DNA from: Streptomyces sp. NBC_00377 | GTDB taxonomy: Bacteria > Actinomycetota > Actinomycetes > Streptomycetales > Streptomycetaceae | Direction of reading: 5' to 3' | Length of the DNA stretch: 64,000 bases | Assembly: GCF_036075115.1 (NCBI RefSeq) | Contig: NZ_CP107958.1 | Span: forward strand, 5,704,001-5,768,000 | In this document: piece after piece, positions 1-8,220 of the stretch | Layout of the letters: every line of letters begins with the position of its first letter | How positions within the stretch are numbered: position 1 is the first letter of the stretch | The notes under the pieces: generated by a model | Database searches by the model: none | Told to the model about the DNA's origin: nothing | What the model saw: only the letters and a program-made list of their open reading frames with translations | Program-made: the position numbers and the translations under genes

Positions 1-1
1 G

Positions 2-121
2 GTCCCGGACGTCCTCATGGTGCCGGGGCCGGGGCTCGACCCCGACCCGGCGGATCCGGTCGGCCGGGCCCTGCTGAGGCCGAAGAAGCCGCTGGAGCCG
101 ATCGAGGCCGGTCAGGTATAA
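2..121 (+). CDS. C-terminal end of an unidentified protein (partial)
   Basis: An open frame enters from the left edge and ends at TAA 119-121. The visible 39 residues begin VPDVLMVPGPG and finish with IEAGQV. The tail is rich in Pro, Gly and Asp, with a basic RPKKP patch. I see no domain and cannot name the family. About 100 bp separate it from the next ATG. Codon use is typical of the neighbours, which supports a real gene end. Confidence 0.45.
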   Translation, partial: VPDVLMVPGPGLDPDPADPVGRALLRPKKPLEPIEAGQV

Positions 122-224
122 CCGACATCGGACAAGCAGACGCACGCAGAGGTGCGGAGGGCGCAGGAAGCGCGGAGAGCGCAGTCCCGCGAGAAGCGAG
201 AACGAGAAGAGGGAGGGCGAGAGC

Positions 225-536
225 ATGATCCGCAGCCGGTTCGTACCGCGTCCCGCTCTCGTGATCCTCCTGCTTCTCCTGGACGTCGTGCTCCTCGACG
301 CCGGCAGTCTCTCCGCCGCCGTCGCGCTCGCCGCGACCGCGGCGGCCGGTTCCGCGCTCGCCGTCTGCACGCTCGTCGCCGCGCGCAGCGCCCCCGCCGT
401 CCCGCCCACCCGGGTGCGCACGGCCATCAGGGACCGGGCCCGCCGTACGGCGTTCCTGCCGCAGCGCGATCCCGACGCCTCCGGCCGCCCACGCCCCAGG
501 GCGCCCGGCCAGGCCCTCCGGACGACAGCCGCGTAG
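225..536 (+). CDS. DUF6412-type small membrane protein
   Basis: A 103-residue protein. After MIRSRFVPRP there is a hydrophobic stretch (about residues 10-50) rich in Leu, Val and Ala that would form one or two membrane segments, followed by a basic cytoplasmic-like tail. The ATG has a good ribosome site (GGGAGGGCGAGAGC). It lies just upstream of a YidC-family insertase on the same strand; I recall DUF6412 proteins next to such YidC paralogues in Streptomyces, so a membrane-insertion-related role is possible but inferred. The same DNA is open in other frames; this frame has the best start and hydrophobic pattern. Confidence 0.7.
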   Translation: MIRSRFVPRPALVILLLLLDVVLLDAGSLSAAVALAATAAAGSALAVCTLVAARSAPAVPPTRVRTAIRDRARRTAFLPQRDPDASGRPRPRAPGQALRTTAA

Positions 537-685
537 ACCCACCCGGTACCGGTACGTATCAGCACCATCACCATCACCATCACCTGCACCGATACGTGCG
601 CCGGTACGTGGGTGGCCCGCGCGGGTCGTCATGCCGTCAGTCCCGTTCTCCCGGCACGACGAGACCCCCGGAGGGCTCACCCGCC

Positions 686-1411
686 ATGTCCGTTTTTGCC
701 AGCCTGGTCGAGCATCTCGCCGACCTGCTCCACCCCCTGTTCGGCGCCACCGCAGCGGCCGCCGCGATCGTCCTGTTCACCGCGCTCGTACGCCTGCTCG
801 TACACCCCTTGTCCCGCGCCGCCGCCCGGGGCCAGAAAGCCCGCACGGCGTTGCAGCCGAGGATCGCCGAGCTGCGCAGGAAGCATGCCCGCAACCCCGA
901 GAAGCTCCAGCGGGCGGTGCTGGAGCTGCACACCGAGGAGAAGGTGTCGCCGCTGTCCGGACTGCTGCCCAGCCTCTGCCAGATGCCCGCCTTCTTCCTC
1001 CTCTACCACCTCTTCTCCAGCTCCTCGATCGGCGGCGAGGACAACGCGCTGCTCGACCACCGGCTGTTCGCCGCACCGCTCGGCGACCGCTGGACGGACG
1101 CGCTGACCGGGGGAGGCGTGTTCGGCGCGGCCGGAGTGGTCTACCTGGCACTGTTCGCCGTCGTCGCGGCCGTCGCCACCTTCAACTTCGCACGGGCGAA
1201 GCGCGTGCCGCTGCCGCTTCCCCCGGCGGGAGCCGACACAGGTACCGGCACCGGTGACGTGGTGCCGGGGCTCGGCACGATCAGCAAGGTCATGCCGTTC
1301 ATGTCCTTCTTCACCCTGGTCACCGTGGCCGTCGTACCGCTGGCCGCCGCGCTCTACGTGATCACGAGCACGACGTGGAGCGCGTGCGAACGGGCGGTCC
1401 TGTACAGGTGA
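686..1411 (+). CDS. YidC/Oxa1-family membrane protein insertase (paralogue)
   Basis: A 241-residue protein of the YidC/Oxa1/Alb3 family, which inserts proteins into the cytoplasmic membrane with or without Sec. It has an N-terminal hydrophobic helix (residues about 18-35), the cytoplasmic hairpin typical of the family (RIAELRRKHARNPEKLQ), a Gly/Pro/Leu segment SGLLPSLCQMPAFFLLYHL, and later membrane spans ending in VVPLAAALYVITS. It lacks the large periplasmic domain of Gram-negative YidC and is shorter than the usual Streptomyces housekeeping YidC near oriC, so it is likely a second copy. I start it at ATG 686; the frame is open much further upstream, but that part is His/Arg/Pro-rich and not protein-like. 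Confidence 0.88.
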   Translation: MSVFASLVEHLADLLHPLFGATAAAAAIVLFTALVRLLVHPLSRAAARGQKARTALQPRIAELRRKHARNPEKLQRAVLELHTEEKVSPLSGLLPSLCQMPAFFLLYHLFSSSSIGGEDNALLDHRLFAAPLGDRWTDALTGGGVFGAAGVVYLALFAVVAAVATFNFARAKRVPLPLPPAGADTGTGTGDVVPGLGTISKVMPFMSFFTLVTVAVVPLAAALYVITSTTWSACERAVLYR

Positions 1412-1578
1412 CGGGGGATCGACCGTCCCGCGGGTGACGGCCCCGAGGCCCCGGGGAGGTGACGGTCCAGTCCGTGAAAGGGGGCTTGCGGACCCGGCGG
1501 TACAGCTTGGAGGATCGACCAGTCCTCCGATGGCTGCACCCGTCGGACGGCTGCCCGCGATCGAGGGAGAGAGTGACC

Positions 1579-2436
1579 ATGAAGCTGCTGCGAGTCGGTA
1601 CGGCGGGGACGGAGCGGCCCGCGCTGCTCGACCCCCAGGGCGTCCTGCGGGACCTCTCCGGGATCGTCCCGGACATCGACGGGGCGCTGCTCGCCGACGA
1701 CGTCGCGCTCGGCCGGGTCCGCGAGGCCGCCGAGTCCGGCGGGCTGCCGGTGCTGGACGCGACCGGCCTGCGGGTCGGGCCGCCGCTGGCCCGGATCGGC
1801 AAGATCGTGTGCATCGGGCTCAACTACCACGACCACGCCCGGGAGACCGGGGCCGAGCCGCCCTCCGAGCCCGTCGTCTTCTTCAAGGCGGCGGACACGG
1901 TCGTGGGCCCTTACGACACCGTCCTCGTACCGCGCCGGTCCCTCAAGACCGACTGGGAGGTGGAGCTGGCGGTCGTCATCGGGCGTACGGCCCGCTACCT
2001 CGAGTCGGCGCGGGACGGGCTCGCGCACGTCGCGGGGTACGCCGTCGCGCACGACGTCTCCGAGCGCGAGTTCCAGATCGAGCGGGGCGGGACCTGGGAC
2101 AAGGGGAAGAACTGCGAGACGTTCAACCCGCTCGGGCCGTGGCTGGTGACGTCCGACGAGGTCGCCGACCCGCAGGACCTCTCCCTGAAGCTCTGGGTCA
2201 ACGGGGAGCTGAAGCAGGACGGGACCACGGCCGAGCAGATCTTCCCGGTGGGGGAGGTCGTGCGGTACGTCAGCCAGTTCATGACCCTGTACCCGGGGGA
2301 CGTCATCAACACCGGGACGCCCGCCGGGGTGGCCATGGGCGAGCCGGAGCCCAAGCCGTACCTGCGTGCCGGGGACGTGGTGGAGCTGGAGATCGCCGGG
2401 CTCGGCCGCCAGCGCCAGGAGTTCAAGGACGCGTGA
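1579..2436 (+). CDS. Fumarylacetoacetate hydrolase family protein
   Basis: A 285-residue FAH-superfamily enzyme. Members cleave or hydrate or decarboxylate beta-diketo or 2-oxo acids in aromatic and sugar-acid breakdown using a divalent metal. The signature CIGLNYHDHARETG leads into EPVVFFKAADTVVGP; the acidic metal-binding stretch DWEVELAVVIG, the ERGGTWDKGKN segment and the C-terminal GDVINTGTPAGVAMG loop are all present. Length matches 2-hydroxyhepta-2,4-diene-1,7-dioate isomerase-like members. ATG 1579 follows GAGAGAGTGACC; upstream in-frame sequence is not conserved-looking. No pathway partners are adjacent, so the substrate cannot be told. It ends about 120 bp before the converging gene. 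Confidence 0.9.
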   Translation: MKLLRVGTAGTERPALLDPQGVLRDLSGIVPDIDGALLADDVALGRVREAAESGGLPVLDATGLRVGPPLARIGKIVCIGLNYHDHARETGAEPPSEPVVFFKAADTVVGPYDTVLVPRRSLKTDWEVELAVVIGRTARYLESARDGLAHVAGYAVAHDVSEREFQIERGGTWDKGKNCETFNPLGPWLVTSDEVADPQDLSLKLWVNGELKQDGTTAEQIFPVGEVVRYVSQFMTLYPGDVINTGTPAGVAMGEPEPKPYLRAGDVVELEIAGLGRQRQEFKDA

Positions 2437-2554
2437 GCGCTCCGTCGGGGGGCGGGGAACCGCGGTGGTCCGACGGCTGCGGGCCGGTCCGTGGCCGATC
2501 GCGCCCACGCGGCGGAGCCGCACGATGCCGCGGCCCCGTCCCCCTTGGAGGCGT

Positions 2555-3064
2555 TCAGCGCAGGTATTTCTCCAGGAACTGTTCCAGGACCTCCACCACG
2601 AAGCGGTGGTCCTCCAGCTGGGGCAGGCCCGACACCGTCACCGCGCCGATGATGCCCACGCCCTCCACGTTGACGGGGAAGGAGCCGCCGTGGGCCGCGT
2701 ACTCGTCGGGGTCCAGACGGGAGGCCTCCTCGAACGTCGTGCCCTTGGCACGGAAGCGGGAGCCCACCAGGTAGGACGAGGCGCCGAAGCGCTCCACCAC
2801 CCGGCGCTTGCGGGCGATCCAGGCGTCGTTGTCGGGCGCCGAGCCGGGCAGGGCCGCGTGGAACAGCTGCTGGCCGGCGCGGTGGATGTCGACGGCGACC
2901 GGCGCCTGACGCTCGCGGGCCAGCTCCACCAGCAGGGAGCCGAGCTCCCACGCGTCGTCGTGCGTGAACTGCCGGAAGACGAGCCGTCGTTCCTGGGCCT
3001 GGAGCTCCTCCAGGGTCGGGGTGATCTCCGGGGTGAACTTCGGGGTCATCGGGTGGGTTCCCAT
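2555..3064 (-). CDS. Haem-degrading domain (UPF0303/HbpS-like) protein
   Basis: A 169-residue protein of the HbpS/GlcG-like haem-degrading-domain family (UPF0303 type). Diagnostic stretches are VDIHRAGQQLFHAALPGS, a DNDAWIARKRRVVERFG helix and PVNVEGVGIIGAVTVSGLPQ. These small alpha/beta proteins bind or oxidatively modify haem or act as accessory factors to dehydrogenases. The start ATG (3064-3062) shares one base with the stop of the upstream oxidoreductase (TGATG), so the two are translationally coupled; a second ATG 15 bases in (3049) is an alternative. Being coupled to a Gfo/Idh/MocA dehydrogenase suggests a shared substrate pathway. Confidence 0.85.
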   Translation of the reverse strand: MGTHPMTPKFTPEITPTLEELQAQERRLVFRQFTHDDAWELGSLLVELARERQAPVAVDIHRAGQQLFHAALPGSAPDNDAWIARKRRVVERFGASSYLVGSRFRAKGTTFEEASRLDPDEYAAHGGSFPVNVEGVGIIGAVTVSGLPQLEDHRFVVEVLEQFLEKYLR

Positions 3065-4209
3065 CAGAGCGTCACCGTCACCTTGTCTCGTGCCGAACGG
3101 CGGGCCGCCTCCAGTACGTCCAGAGCGGCGGCCGCCTCGGCGGCGGTCACCGGATTGGGGCCGCCGTCGATCAGTGCCCTGGCCACCGCAGCGTAGTAGG
3201 CCGGGTAGTCGCCGGGGAGGGTCCGCACGGGTCGTCCGCCGCCGGTCAGCGGGGACTCCCCGGCGCCGACGCGGCCCCACAGTTCCTCGGGCTCGGTTCC
3301 CCAGCGGGGTGATCCGTCGGGCCGCTCGCCCTCGCGCAGGGCAGCCTCCTGCGGATCGAGGCCGTACTTCACATAGCCCGCCTTCGAGCCCAGCACCCGG
3401 AAGCGCGGGCCGAGTTGGGGCGTCGTCGCGGAGGCGTAGAGGTGGGAGCGGACGCCGCTCGCGTGGGTCAGCGCGATGAACGTGTCGTCGTCGGCCTCGG
3501 CGCCGGGGCGGCGGACGTCCGCCTCGGCGTAGACGGAGACCGCCGGTCCGAACAGGACCAGGGCCTGATCGACGACGTGACTGCCGAGGTCGTAGAGGAG
3601 ACCTCCGATCTCTGCGGGATCGCCGGACTCGCGCCAGCCGCCCTTCGGCAGCGGCCGCCACCGCTCGAACCGGGACTCGAAACGCCGGACCTCGCCCAGC
3701 TCGCCGTCGTCCAGCAGCTTGCGGAGGGTCAGGAAGTCGTTGTCCCAGCGGCGGTTCTGGAAGACCGAGAGCAACAGGCCGCGCTCCTCGGCCAGGGCGG
3801 CCAGCTCCCGCGCCTCGGTCGCGGTGCCGGCGATGGGCTTGTCCACGACGACCGGCAGACCGGCCTTCAGGGCGGCGGTCGCGAGCGGGACGTGTGTCCT
3901 GTTCGGGGATGCGATGACGACCAGGTCGAGCTCGTCGGCGCGGGCGAGGAGGTCGTCCGGGGTGGCGGCGACGCGTACGTCCGGGAACTCGGCGCGGGCC
4001 TGCTCCTGCCGCTCGGGGTTCGAGGTGACCACCGTGTCCAGGACGAGGCCCTTGGTCGCGGCGATCAGCGGGGCGTGGAACACGGACCCCGCGAGGCCGT
4101 AGCCGATCAGGCCCACGCGGAGCGGGGCGACGGCCGGGTGGGTGCCGGATCCGGTGCCGGTGTCGAGGCCCGTTTCGGAGCCGGTGTCGTCAGTCGTGCG
4201 TCCAGTCAT
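3064..4209 (-). CDS. Gfo/Idh/MocA-family oxidoreductase
   Basis: About 381 residues. The N-terminal Rossmann fold carries GLIGYGLAGSVFHAPLI (GxGxxG), then VVIASPNRTHVPLA and the catalytic-type VVDKPIAGT Lys-Pro motif; the C-terminal half is the usual beta-sheet domain. These enzymes oxidise or reduce sugars, inositols or imines with NAD(P). I take the start at 4209 (MTGRTTDD): a longer start at 4245 would put coding sequence over the palindromic operator at 4216-4242. There is no clear ribosome site before 4209, so the mRNA may be leaderless. It is divergent from a ROK regulator, which probably controls it. Confidence 0.88.
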   Translation of the reverse strand: MTGRTTDDTGSETGLDTGTGSGTHPAVAPLRVGLIGYGLAGSVFHAPLIAATKGLVLDTVVTSNPERQEQARAEFPDVRVAATPDDLLARADELDLVVIASPNRTHVPLATAALKAGLPVVVDKPIAGTATEARELAALAEERGLLLSVFQNRRWDNDFLTLRKLLDDGELGEVRRFESRFERWRPLPKGGWRESGDPAEIGGLLYDLGSHVVDQALVLFGPAVSVYAEADVRRPGAEADDDTFIALTHASGVRSHLYASATTPQLGPRFRVLGSKAGYVKYGLDPQEAALREGERPDGSPRWGTEPEELWGRVGAGESPLTGGGRPVRTLPGDYPAYYAAVARALIDGGPNPVTAAEAAAALDVLEAARRSARDKVTVTL

Positions 4210-4215
4210 GCGAAC

Positions 4216-4242
4216 CACTTTCGCAACGCTGTTGCCAAAGTG
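4216..4242. promoter_or_regulatory. Inverted-repeat operator between the oxidoreductase and ROK genes
   Basis: Two 13-bp arms, CACTTTCGCAACG and TGTTGCCAAAGTG, flank a single C. The right arm reverse-complements to the left at 11 of 13 positions. It fills most of the 56-bp divergent gap between the dehydrogenase start (4209) and the ROK GTG (4266), where a repressor would overlap both promoters. The TTTnGCAA core is like the AT-containing operators of ROK/XylR regulators. Binding by the adjacent ROK protein is inferred. Confidence 0.7.
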
Positions 4243-4265
4243 CAAGTGCGAGGGACAATGGCAGA

Positions 4266-5528
4266 GTGAACACGACGAACGACGGAGGCGACAAGGACCG
4301 CACGCCGCAGTCCGCGCCGGAATCCGGTACAGCGCCCGCCACGGGGTCCTCCTGGGGACTCCCGCCGGACCACGAGCCCGGTCCGGGAACCGGCCGCGCG
4401 CCTGAGCGTCCGGCCGATGCCGTGACGCGCCGGGCCGCGGGCGTGAACCTGCTGGCCCTGCGCAGCCACAACGCCGCGCTCGTGCTGGACCTGCTGCGCG
4501 CCGCCGGCCCCGACGGCATCAGCCGGCTGGAGATCGCCGAGCGCACCGGGCTCACCCCGCAGGCGGTCAGCAAGATCACCGCCCGGCTGCGGGAGGAGGG
4601 CCTGGCGGCGGAAGCCGGCCATCGCGCGTCGACCGGCGGCAAGCCGCGCACGGTGCTGCGACTTGTCCCCGAGGCCGGCCACGCGGTGGGCGTCCACCTC
4701 GACCGGGACGAACTGAGGGTGGTGCTGGCCGACCTCGACGGACGCGTGGTGGGCGAGCGGTGTGCCCCGATGTCCCTGGGCGCGGGGGCGGAGGCGGTTC
4801 TGGACGCGTTGCTCCGCGAGGTGACGGAGGTCCTGTCGGAGGCCCTCGGGGGCGGCGCCCTCCTGGCCCCGCTCGGTGTCGGGGTGGCGCTTCCGGGTCC
4901 GCTCGACCATGTGCGCGGGGTGCTGCACCGGGTCACCGGCTTTCCCGAGTGGGACGGTTTTCCGCTGCGGGACGTGCTGGCGGCCCGGCTCGGCGTGCCG
5001 GTGGTCGTCGACAAGGACACCAACGCCGCCGCGCTCGGCCTCGCCGTCGGCGGCGAACGCGGCTCCTTCGCCTGTCTGTACCTCGGGACGGGCCTCGGTG
5101 CCGGCCTGGTGATCGGCGACGCCGTGCACCGGGGTGCCCGCACCGGCGCGGGGGAGTTCGGACACCAGGTCATCCAGCTGGACGGGCCGCCCTGCTCCTG
5201 CGGCAACCGGGGCTGTGTCGAGGCGCTGTGCCTTGCGGCCATGGACCGGGGTGACGTGACCGAGGCGGCGCGGGTGCTCGGCGAGGGCGCCGCGAACCTG
5301 GCAGGGCTGCTCGACATCGACGCCGTCCTGCTGGGCGGGCGCACCATCACGGCCGCTCCGGAGCCCTTCCTCCGGGGGGTCGCCGCCGTCCTGGAGGCCC
5401 ATGCGCGCCGTGAGGGATCCCGGGAGGGCGCCGTGCCGGTACGCCTCGCCCCCGGCGGGGCCCGCGCCGTCGCGGAGGGCGCGGCGCAGCTGCTGCTGGG
5501 TCCGGTGTTCGGACGGCGGGACGGCTGA
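4266..5528 (+). CDS. ROK-family transcriptional regulator (NagC/XylR type)
   Basis: A 420-residue ROK regulator. The first ~55 residues are Pro/Gly/Thr-rich and disordered. A winged helix-turn-helix follows (DGISRLEIAERTGLTPQAVS), then the ATPase/sugar-kinase-like fold with VGVALPGPLDHVRGV, VVVDKDTNAAALG and YLGTGLGAGLVIG, and the ROK zinc motif CSCGNRGCVE. Proteins with both parts sense a sugar or its phosphate and release DNA. The GTG start is 24 bp past the operator palindrome. The divergent Gfo/Idh/MocA operon is the likely target; autoregulation is likely too. Confidence 0.93.
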   Translation: MNTTNDGGDKDRTPQSAPESGTAPATGSSWGLPPDHEPGPGTGRAPERPADAVTRRAAGVNLLALRSHNAALVLDLLRAAGPDGISRLEIAERTGLTPQAVSKITARLREEGLAAEAGHRASTGGKPRTVLRLVPEAGHAVGVHLDRDELRVVLADLDGRVVGERCAPMSLGAGAEAVLDALLREVTEVLSEALGGGALLAPLGVGVALPGPLDHVRGVLHRVTGFPEWDGFPLRDVLAARLGVPVVVDKDTNAAALGLAVGGERGSFACLYLGTGLGAGLVIGDAVHRGARTGAGEFGHQVIQLDGPPCSCGNRGCVEALCLAAMDRGDVTEAARVLGEGAANLAGLLDIDAVLLGGRTITAAPEPFLRGVAAVLEAHARREGSREGAVPVRLAPGGARAVAEGAAQLLLGPVFGRRDG

Positions 5529-5629
5529 GCCGACCGATCGGTGCCTCCTCCGCCGAACGAGGGGATTCGTACGGTCGTGCGGTGTGCCGTTCCCGCTCGG
5601 CGCGGGGCGTCGTGCAGGCTCACGTGTTC

Positions 5630-6547
5630 ATGCGACTGTGCCCGCCTGTCTCCCTCTGCCTCGCCGTGGCCGCCGCCCTTCTTCCCGCGCCCGCCCACGC
5701 GGAAGCCGGCCCGGGCTGCGCCGGCCCCGACGGCGCCGACTTCCCCCTCACCACCCGCCTGTACGGGGGTCCGGACTCCTACCGGGCCGGGGGCGGATAC
5801 GGCATCTGGTACCTCGACCTCACCAACACCACCCGCCGTACCTGCGACGGGATCCACCCGGTCGTCGTCCTGGTCGACGCCGGACGCACCCTGAAGCCGT
5901 CCCAGGCGCGCCTCGAGTTCTACGCCGACGGTCGACCGCACCCGGTCCGCTTCGAACCCACCGACGACGACGAACTGGTCGGAGCGTTCACCGACGGGCC
6001 CGTCCAGGAGCCCACCGGCGGACCGGCCTCCGGACCGGCCTCCGGACCGGCCTCCGGGCAGGGCGCCGCGCAGGGCGACGGCGTCGACGGCTTCCCCGGC
6101 TTCACCGTGGGTCCTGGCCGGACGCTCACCGTCAAGCTGCGCCTGGCCCTGACCTCGGACACCGCGCCCAACGACGTCACCGCCAACGCGGCCGTCGTCC
6201 AGCGGCACGGTGACGACGGCGACTGGATCGGCCAGTCGAACGACTACCGCTTCGCCGTCGAGGCCGGCCCGGACCCCCGCCCGGACCCCGACTCCACCCC
6301 CGACCCCGTCGGCACCGCCCCCGACCTCGACCCCGCGGCGCCCACCCCCGCCCCCACCCTCGCGGCCACCCCCGCCCCCGACCCCTCCGCGGCGGGCACC
6401 GGCAGCCCCTCCCTCGCCGACGAGGCCGAGGAACTCGCCCGCACCGGCCTCACCTCACCCGCCGTCCTCGCGGCCGGCACCGCCTGTCTGCTCACTGCCG
6501 GAGCGTTCCTGCTGCTGGCCCGCCGAGTGGCCCGCCGACGCCGCTGA
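5630..6547 (+). CDS. LAXTG-anchored secreted surface protein
   Basis: About 305 residues. It has a signal peptide (MRLCPPVSLCLAVAAALLPAPAHA), an Ig-like extracellular region (residues about 28-190) with GGYGIWYLDLTNTT, an Asp/Pro-rich stalk, and a C-terminal sorting signal: LARTG (matching the LAXTG motif of class E sortases), a hydrophobic span and a final RRVARRRR. It should therefore be exported and covalently linked to peptidoglycan. A Gly-Pro-Ala-Ser tandem repeat sits at 6020-6055. An in-frame GTG at 5624 is an equally possible start; neither has a strong ribosome site. The class F sortase at 8221 is not the expected enzyme for LAXTG. Confidence 0.82.
   Translation: MRLCPPVSLCLAVAAALLPAPAHAEAGPGCAGPDGADFPLTTRLYGGPDSYRAGGGYGIWYLDLTNTTRRTCDGIHPVVVLVDAGRTLKPSQARLEFYADGRPHPVRFEPTDDDELVGAFTDGPVQEPTGGPASGPASGPASGQGAAQGDGVDGFPGFTVGPGRTLTVKLRLALTSDTAPNDVTANAAVVQRHGDDGDWIGQSNDYRFAVEAGPDPRPDPDSTPDPVGTAPDLDPAAPTPAPTLAATPAPDPSAAGTGSPSLADEAEELARTGLTSPAVLAAGTACLLTAGAFLLLARRVARRRR
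6020..6055 (+). repeat. Three perfect 12-bp tandem repeats inside the surface protein
   Basis: The unit GGACCGGCCTCC occurs three times head to tail, adding a Gly-Pro-Ala-Ser block per unit to the stalk of the LAXTG protein. The 12-bp period keeps the frame, so copy number could vary without breaking the gene. Confidence 0.85.
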
Positions 6548-6707
6548 ACCGTGGTCGTGTCCCAGCCGGTGGACGCCACGGAACCGGCCATTCCCTCAAG
6601 ATCGGGCCTGTGCTTAGGCTGGGGCGCACGCAGCGACCGCGTGCAGGCACGGCACCGCGTACAGGCGCGGCCACCGCGTACTCGCGCACGGCAGGGAGAT
6701 CCCGCAC

Positions 6708-7487
6708 ATGGCAGACCGCAAGCCCATCGAGTCGTGGCTCACCGACATGGACGGTGTGCTGATCCACGAGGGCGTACCGATCCCCGGCGCCGACGCCTTC
6801 CTGAAGAAGCTGCGTGATTCGGGCAAGCCGTTCCTGGTGCTGACCAACAACTCGATCTACACCCCGCGTGACCTGCACGCCCGGCTCCAGCGGATGGGCC
6901 TGGACGTGCCGACCGAGAACATCTGGACCTCGGCCATGGCCACTGCCCAGTTCCTGGACGACCAGCGGCCCGAGGGTACGGCGTACGTCATCGGCGAGGC
7001 CGGACTGACCACCGCGCTGCACGACATCGGCTACATCCTCACCGACCACGAGCCCGACTACGTCGTCCTCGGCGAGACCCGCACCTACTCCTTCGAGGCG
7101 ATGACCAAGGCCGTCCGGCTCATCAACAACGGCGCCCGCTTCATCTGCACCAACCCGGACGAGACCGGCCCCTCCGCCGAGGGCGCGCTCCCCGCCACCG
7201 GAGCCGTCGCCGCGCTGATCACCAAGGCGACCGGCAAGAACCCGTACTTCGCGGGCAAGCCGAACCCGCTGATGATGCGCACGGGGCTGAACGCGATCGG
7301 CGCCCACTCCGAGAGCAGCGCGATGATCGGCGACCGCATGGACACCGACGTCCTCGCCGGCATGGAGGCCGGCATGCGGACGTTCCTCGTGCTCACCGGT
7401 CTGACCCGGCCCGAGCAGGTCGAGAACTTCCCGTACCGGCCGTCGCAGATCGTGGACTCGATCGCGGATCTCGTCGACCGGATCTGA
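6708..7487 (+). CDS. HAD-superfamily IIA hydrolase (NagD-like phosphatase)
   Basis: A 259-residue HAD-IIA phosphatase. Motif I is LTDMDGVLIHEG (DxD nucleophile and acid), motif II VLTNNSIYTPRDL, the Lys motif lies in FAGKPNPLMM, and the acidic motif IV is MIGDRMDTDVLAGMEAGM. The C2-type cap between motifs II and III accounts for its length. The family removes phosphate from small metabolites such as nucleotides or sugar phosphates; the substrate here is unknown. The upstream 160 bp hold short direct repeats of CACCGCGTAC but no clear regulator site. It stands alone on the + strand. Confidence 0.92.
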   Translation: MADRKPIESWLTDMDGVLIHEGVPIPGADAFLKKLRDSGKPFLVLTNNSIYTPRDLHARLQRMGLDVPTENIWTSAMATAQFLDDQRPEGTAYVIGEAGLTTALHDIGYILTDHEPDYVVLGETRTYSFEAMTKAVRLINNGARFICTNPDETGPSAEGALPATGAVAALITKATGKNPYFAGKPNPLMMRTGLNAIGAHSESSAMIGDRMDTDVLAGMEAGMRTFLVLTGLTRPEQVENFPYRPSQIVDSIADLVDRI

Positions 7488-7590
7488 AACCCGTAACACG
7501 GCGTGAGCCACCCGTACGGAGCAGTGATACCCCGCCTGAGATGCGCTTCGGGTCCCGGCGGGGGAGTCTCCCATCAGCTGGAGGTTCACG

Positions 7591-8217
7591 ATGAGTTCAC
7601 TGAAAATCACACTCTGTGCGGGCGTCGCCGTCGTCGCCGCGGTACTCGTCCCGACGGCCTACGCCTCGGGTGAGGGCGGCGGAGACAAAGGCGGCAGCGT
7701 CTCGGTCACACCGTCCACGCCCAAGCCCGGCGACGAGGTCACGCTGAAGGTCAGCGGCTGCGGCGGCAGAACGGCCACCGCGGTCTCGAACGCCTTCGTC
7801 GCGGACGCGCAGCTCGTCGGCGGAGGCGGCTCGGGCGGCACGCTCGTCGGCGACACCCGGGTCCGCTCCTCGATCGGGACAGGCACCTACGACGTACAGA
7901 TCACCTGCGTCGACTTCAAGGTGAAGGGCCGCATCAAGATCGTCGAATCGTCCCCCGCCGAGTCGTCGCCCCGATCGCCGCAGTCGTCGCAGCCGCTGGA
8001 GCCGTACGGGCCGTCCACGCCCGCCTCTCCCGTCGCCCCGGTCCACGCGGGCGGCGGCGGAACGGCTCCGCTCACCCCGGTCGCCGCCGTCGACGAGGCG
8101 CAGGTGGACGGTCATGGTCCCGGCACCGTGCAGGCTGTCGTCGGGCTGGTGCTCGCGGGTGTCGCCGCGGCCGCCGTCGCGTTCCGCGGTGCGCACCGGA
8201 GACGCAGGGTGGAATGA
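7591..8217 (+). CDS. Secreted, membrane-anchored protein paired with class F sortase
   Basis: A 208-residue exported protein: signal peptide MSSLKITLCAGVAVVAAVLVPTAYA, then an Ig/transthyretin-like domain (VTPSTPKPGDEVTLKVSGC, with a second Cys in VQITCVDFKVKG that could form a disulphide), a Ser/Pro/Gln-rich linker, a hydrophobic helix near residues 178-198 and a RRRR tail. The tail looks like a cell-wall sorting signal, but no LPXTG or LAXTG is visible; the nearest is HGPGT before the helix. A GGAGG ribosome site precedes ATG. The stop is 3 bp before the class F sortase start, so the pair is one operon and this is the natural candidate substrate. Confidence 0.85.
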   Translation: MSSLKITLCAGVAVVAAVLVPTAYASGEGGGDKGGSVSVTPSTPKPGDEVTLKVSGCGGRTATAVSNAFVADAQLVGGGGSGGTLVGDTRVRSSIGTGTYDVQITCVDFKVKGRIKIVESSPAESSPRSPQSSQPLEPYGPSTPASPVAPVHAGGGGTAPLTPVAAVDEAQVDGHGPGTVQAVVGLVLAGVAAAAVAFRGAHRRRRVE

Positions 8218-8220
8218 CCG

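Noticed and set aside
152..685. N-terminal extension of the YidC frame with a poly-His run
   Set aside because: The run comes from a CACCAT repeat near 563-583. The extension overlaps the DUF6412 gene and shows no protein-like pattern.
4190..6208. 672-codon open frame on the minus strand
   Set aside because: It is antisense to the ROK and LAXTG genes, with Arg/Ser/Pro-rich low-complexity translation; typical shadow in high-GC DNA.
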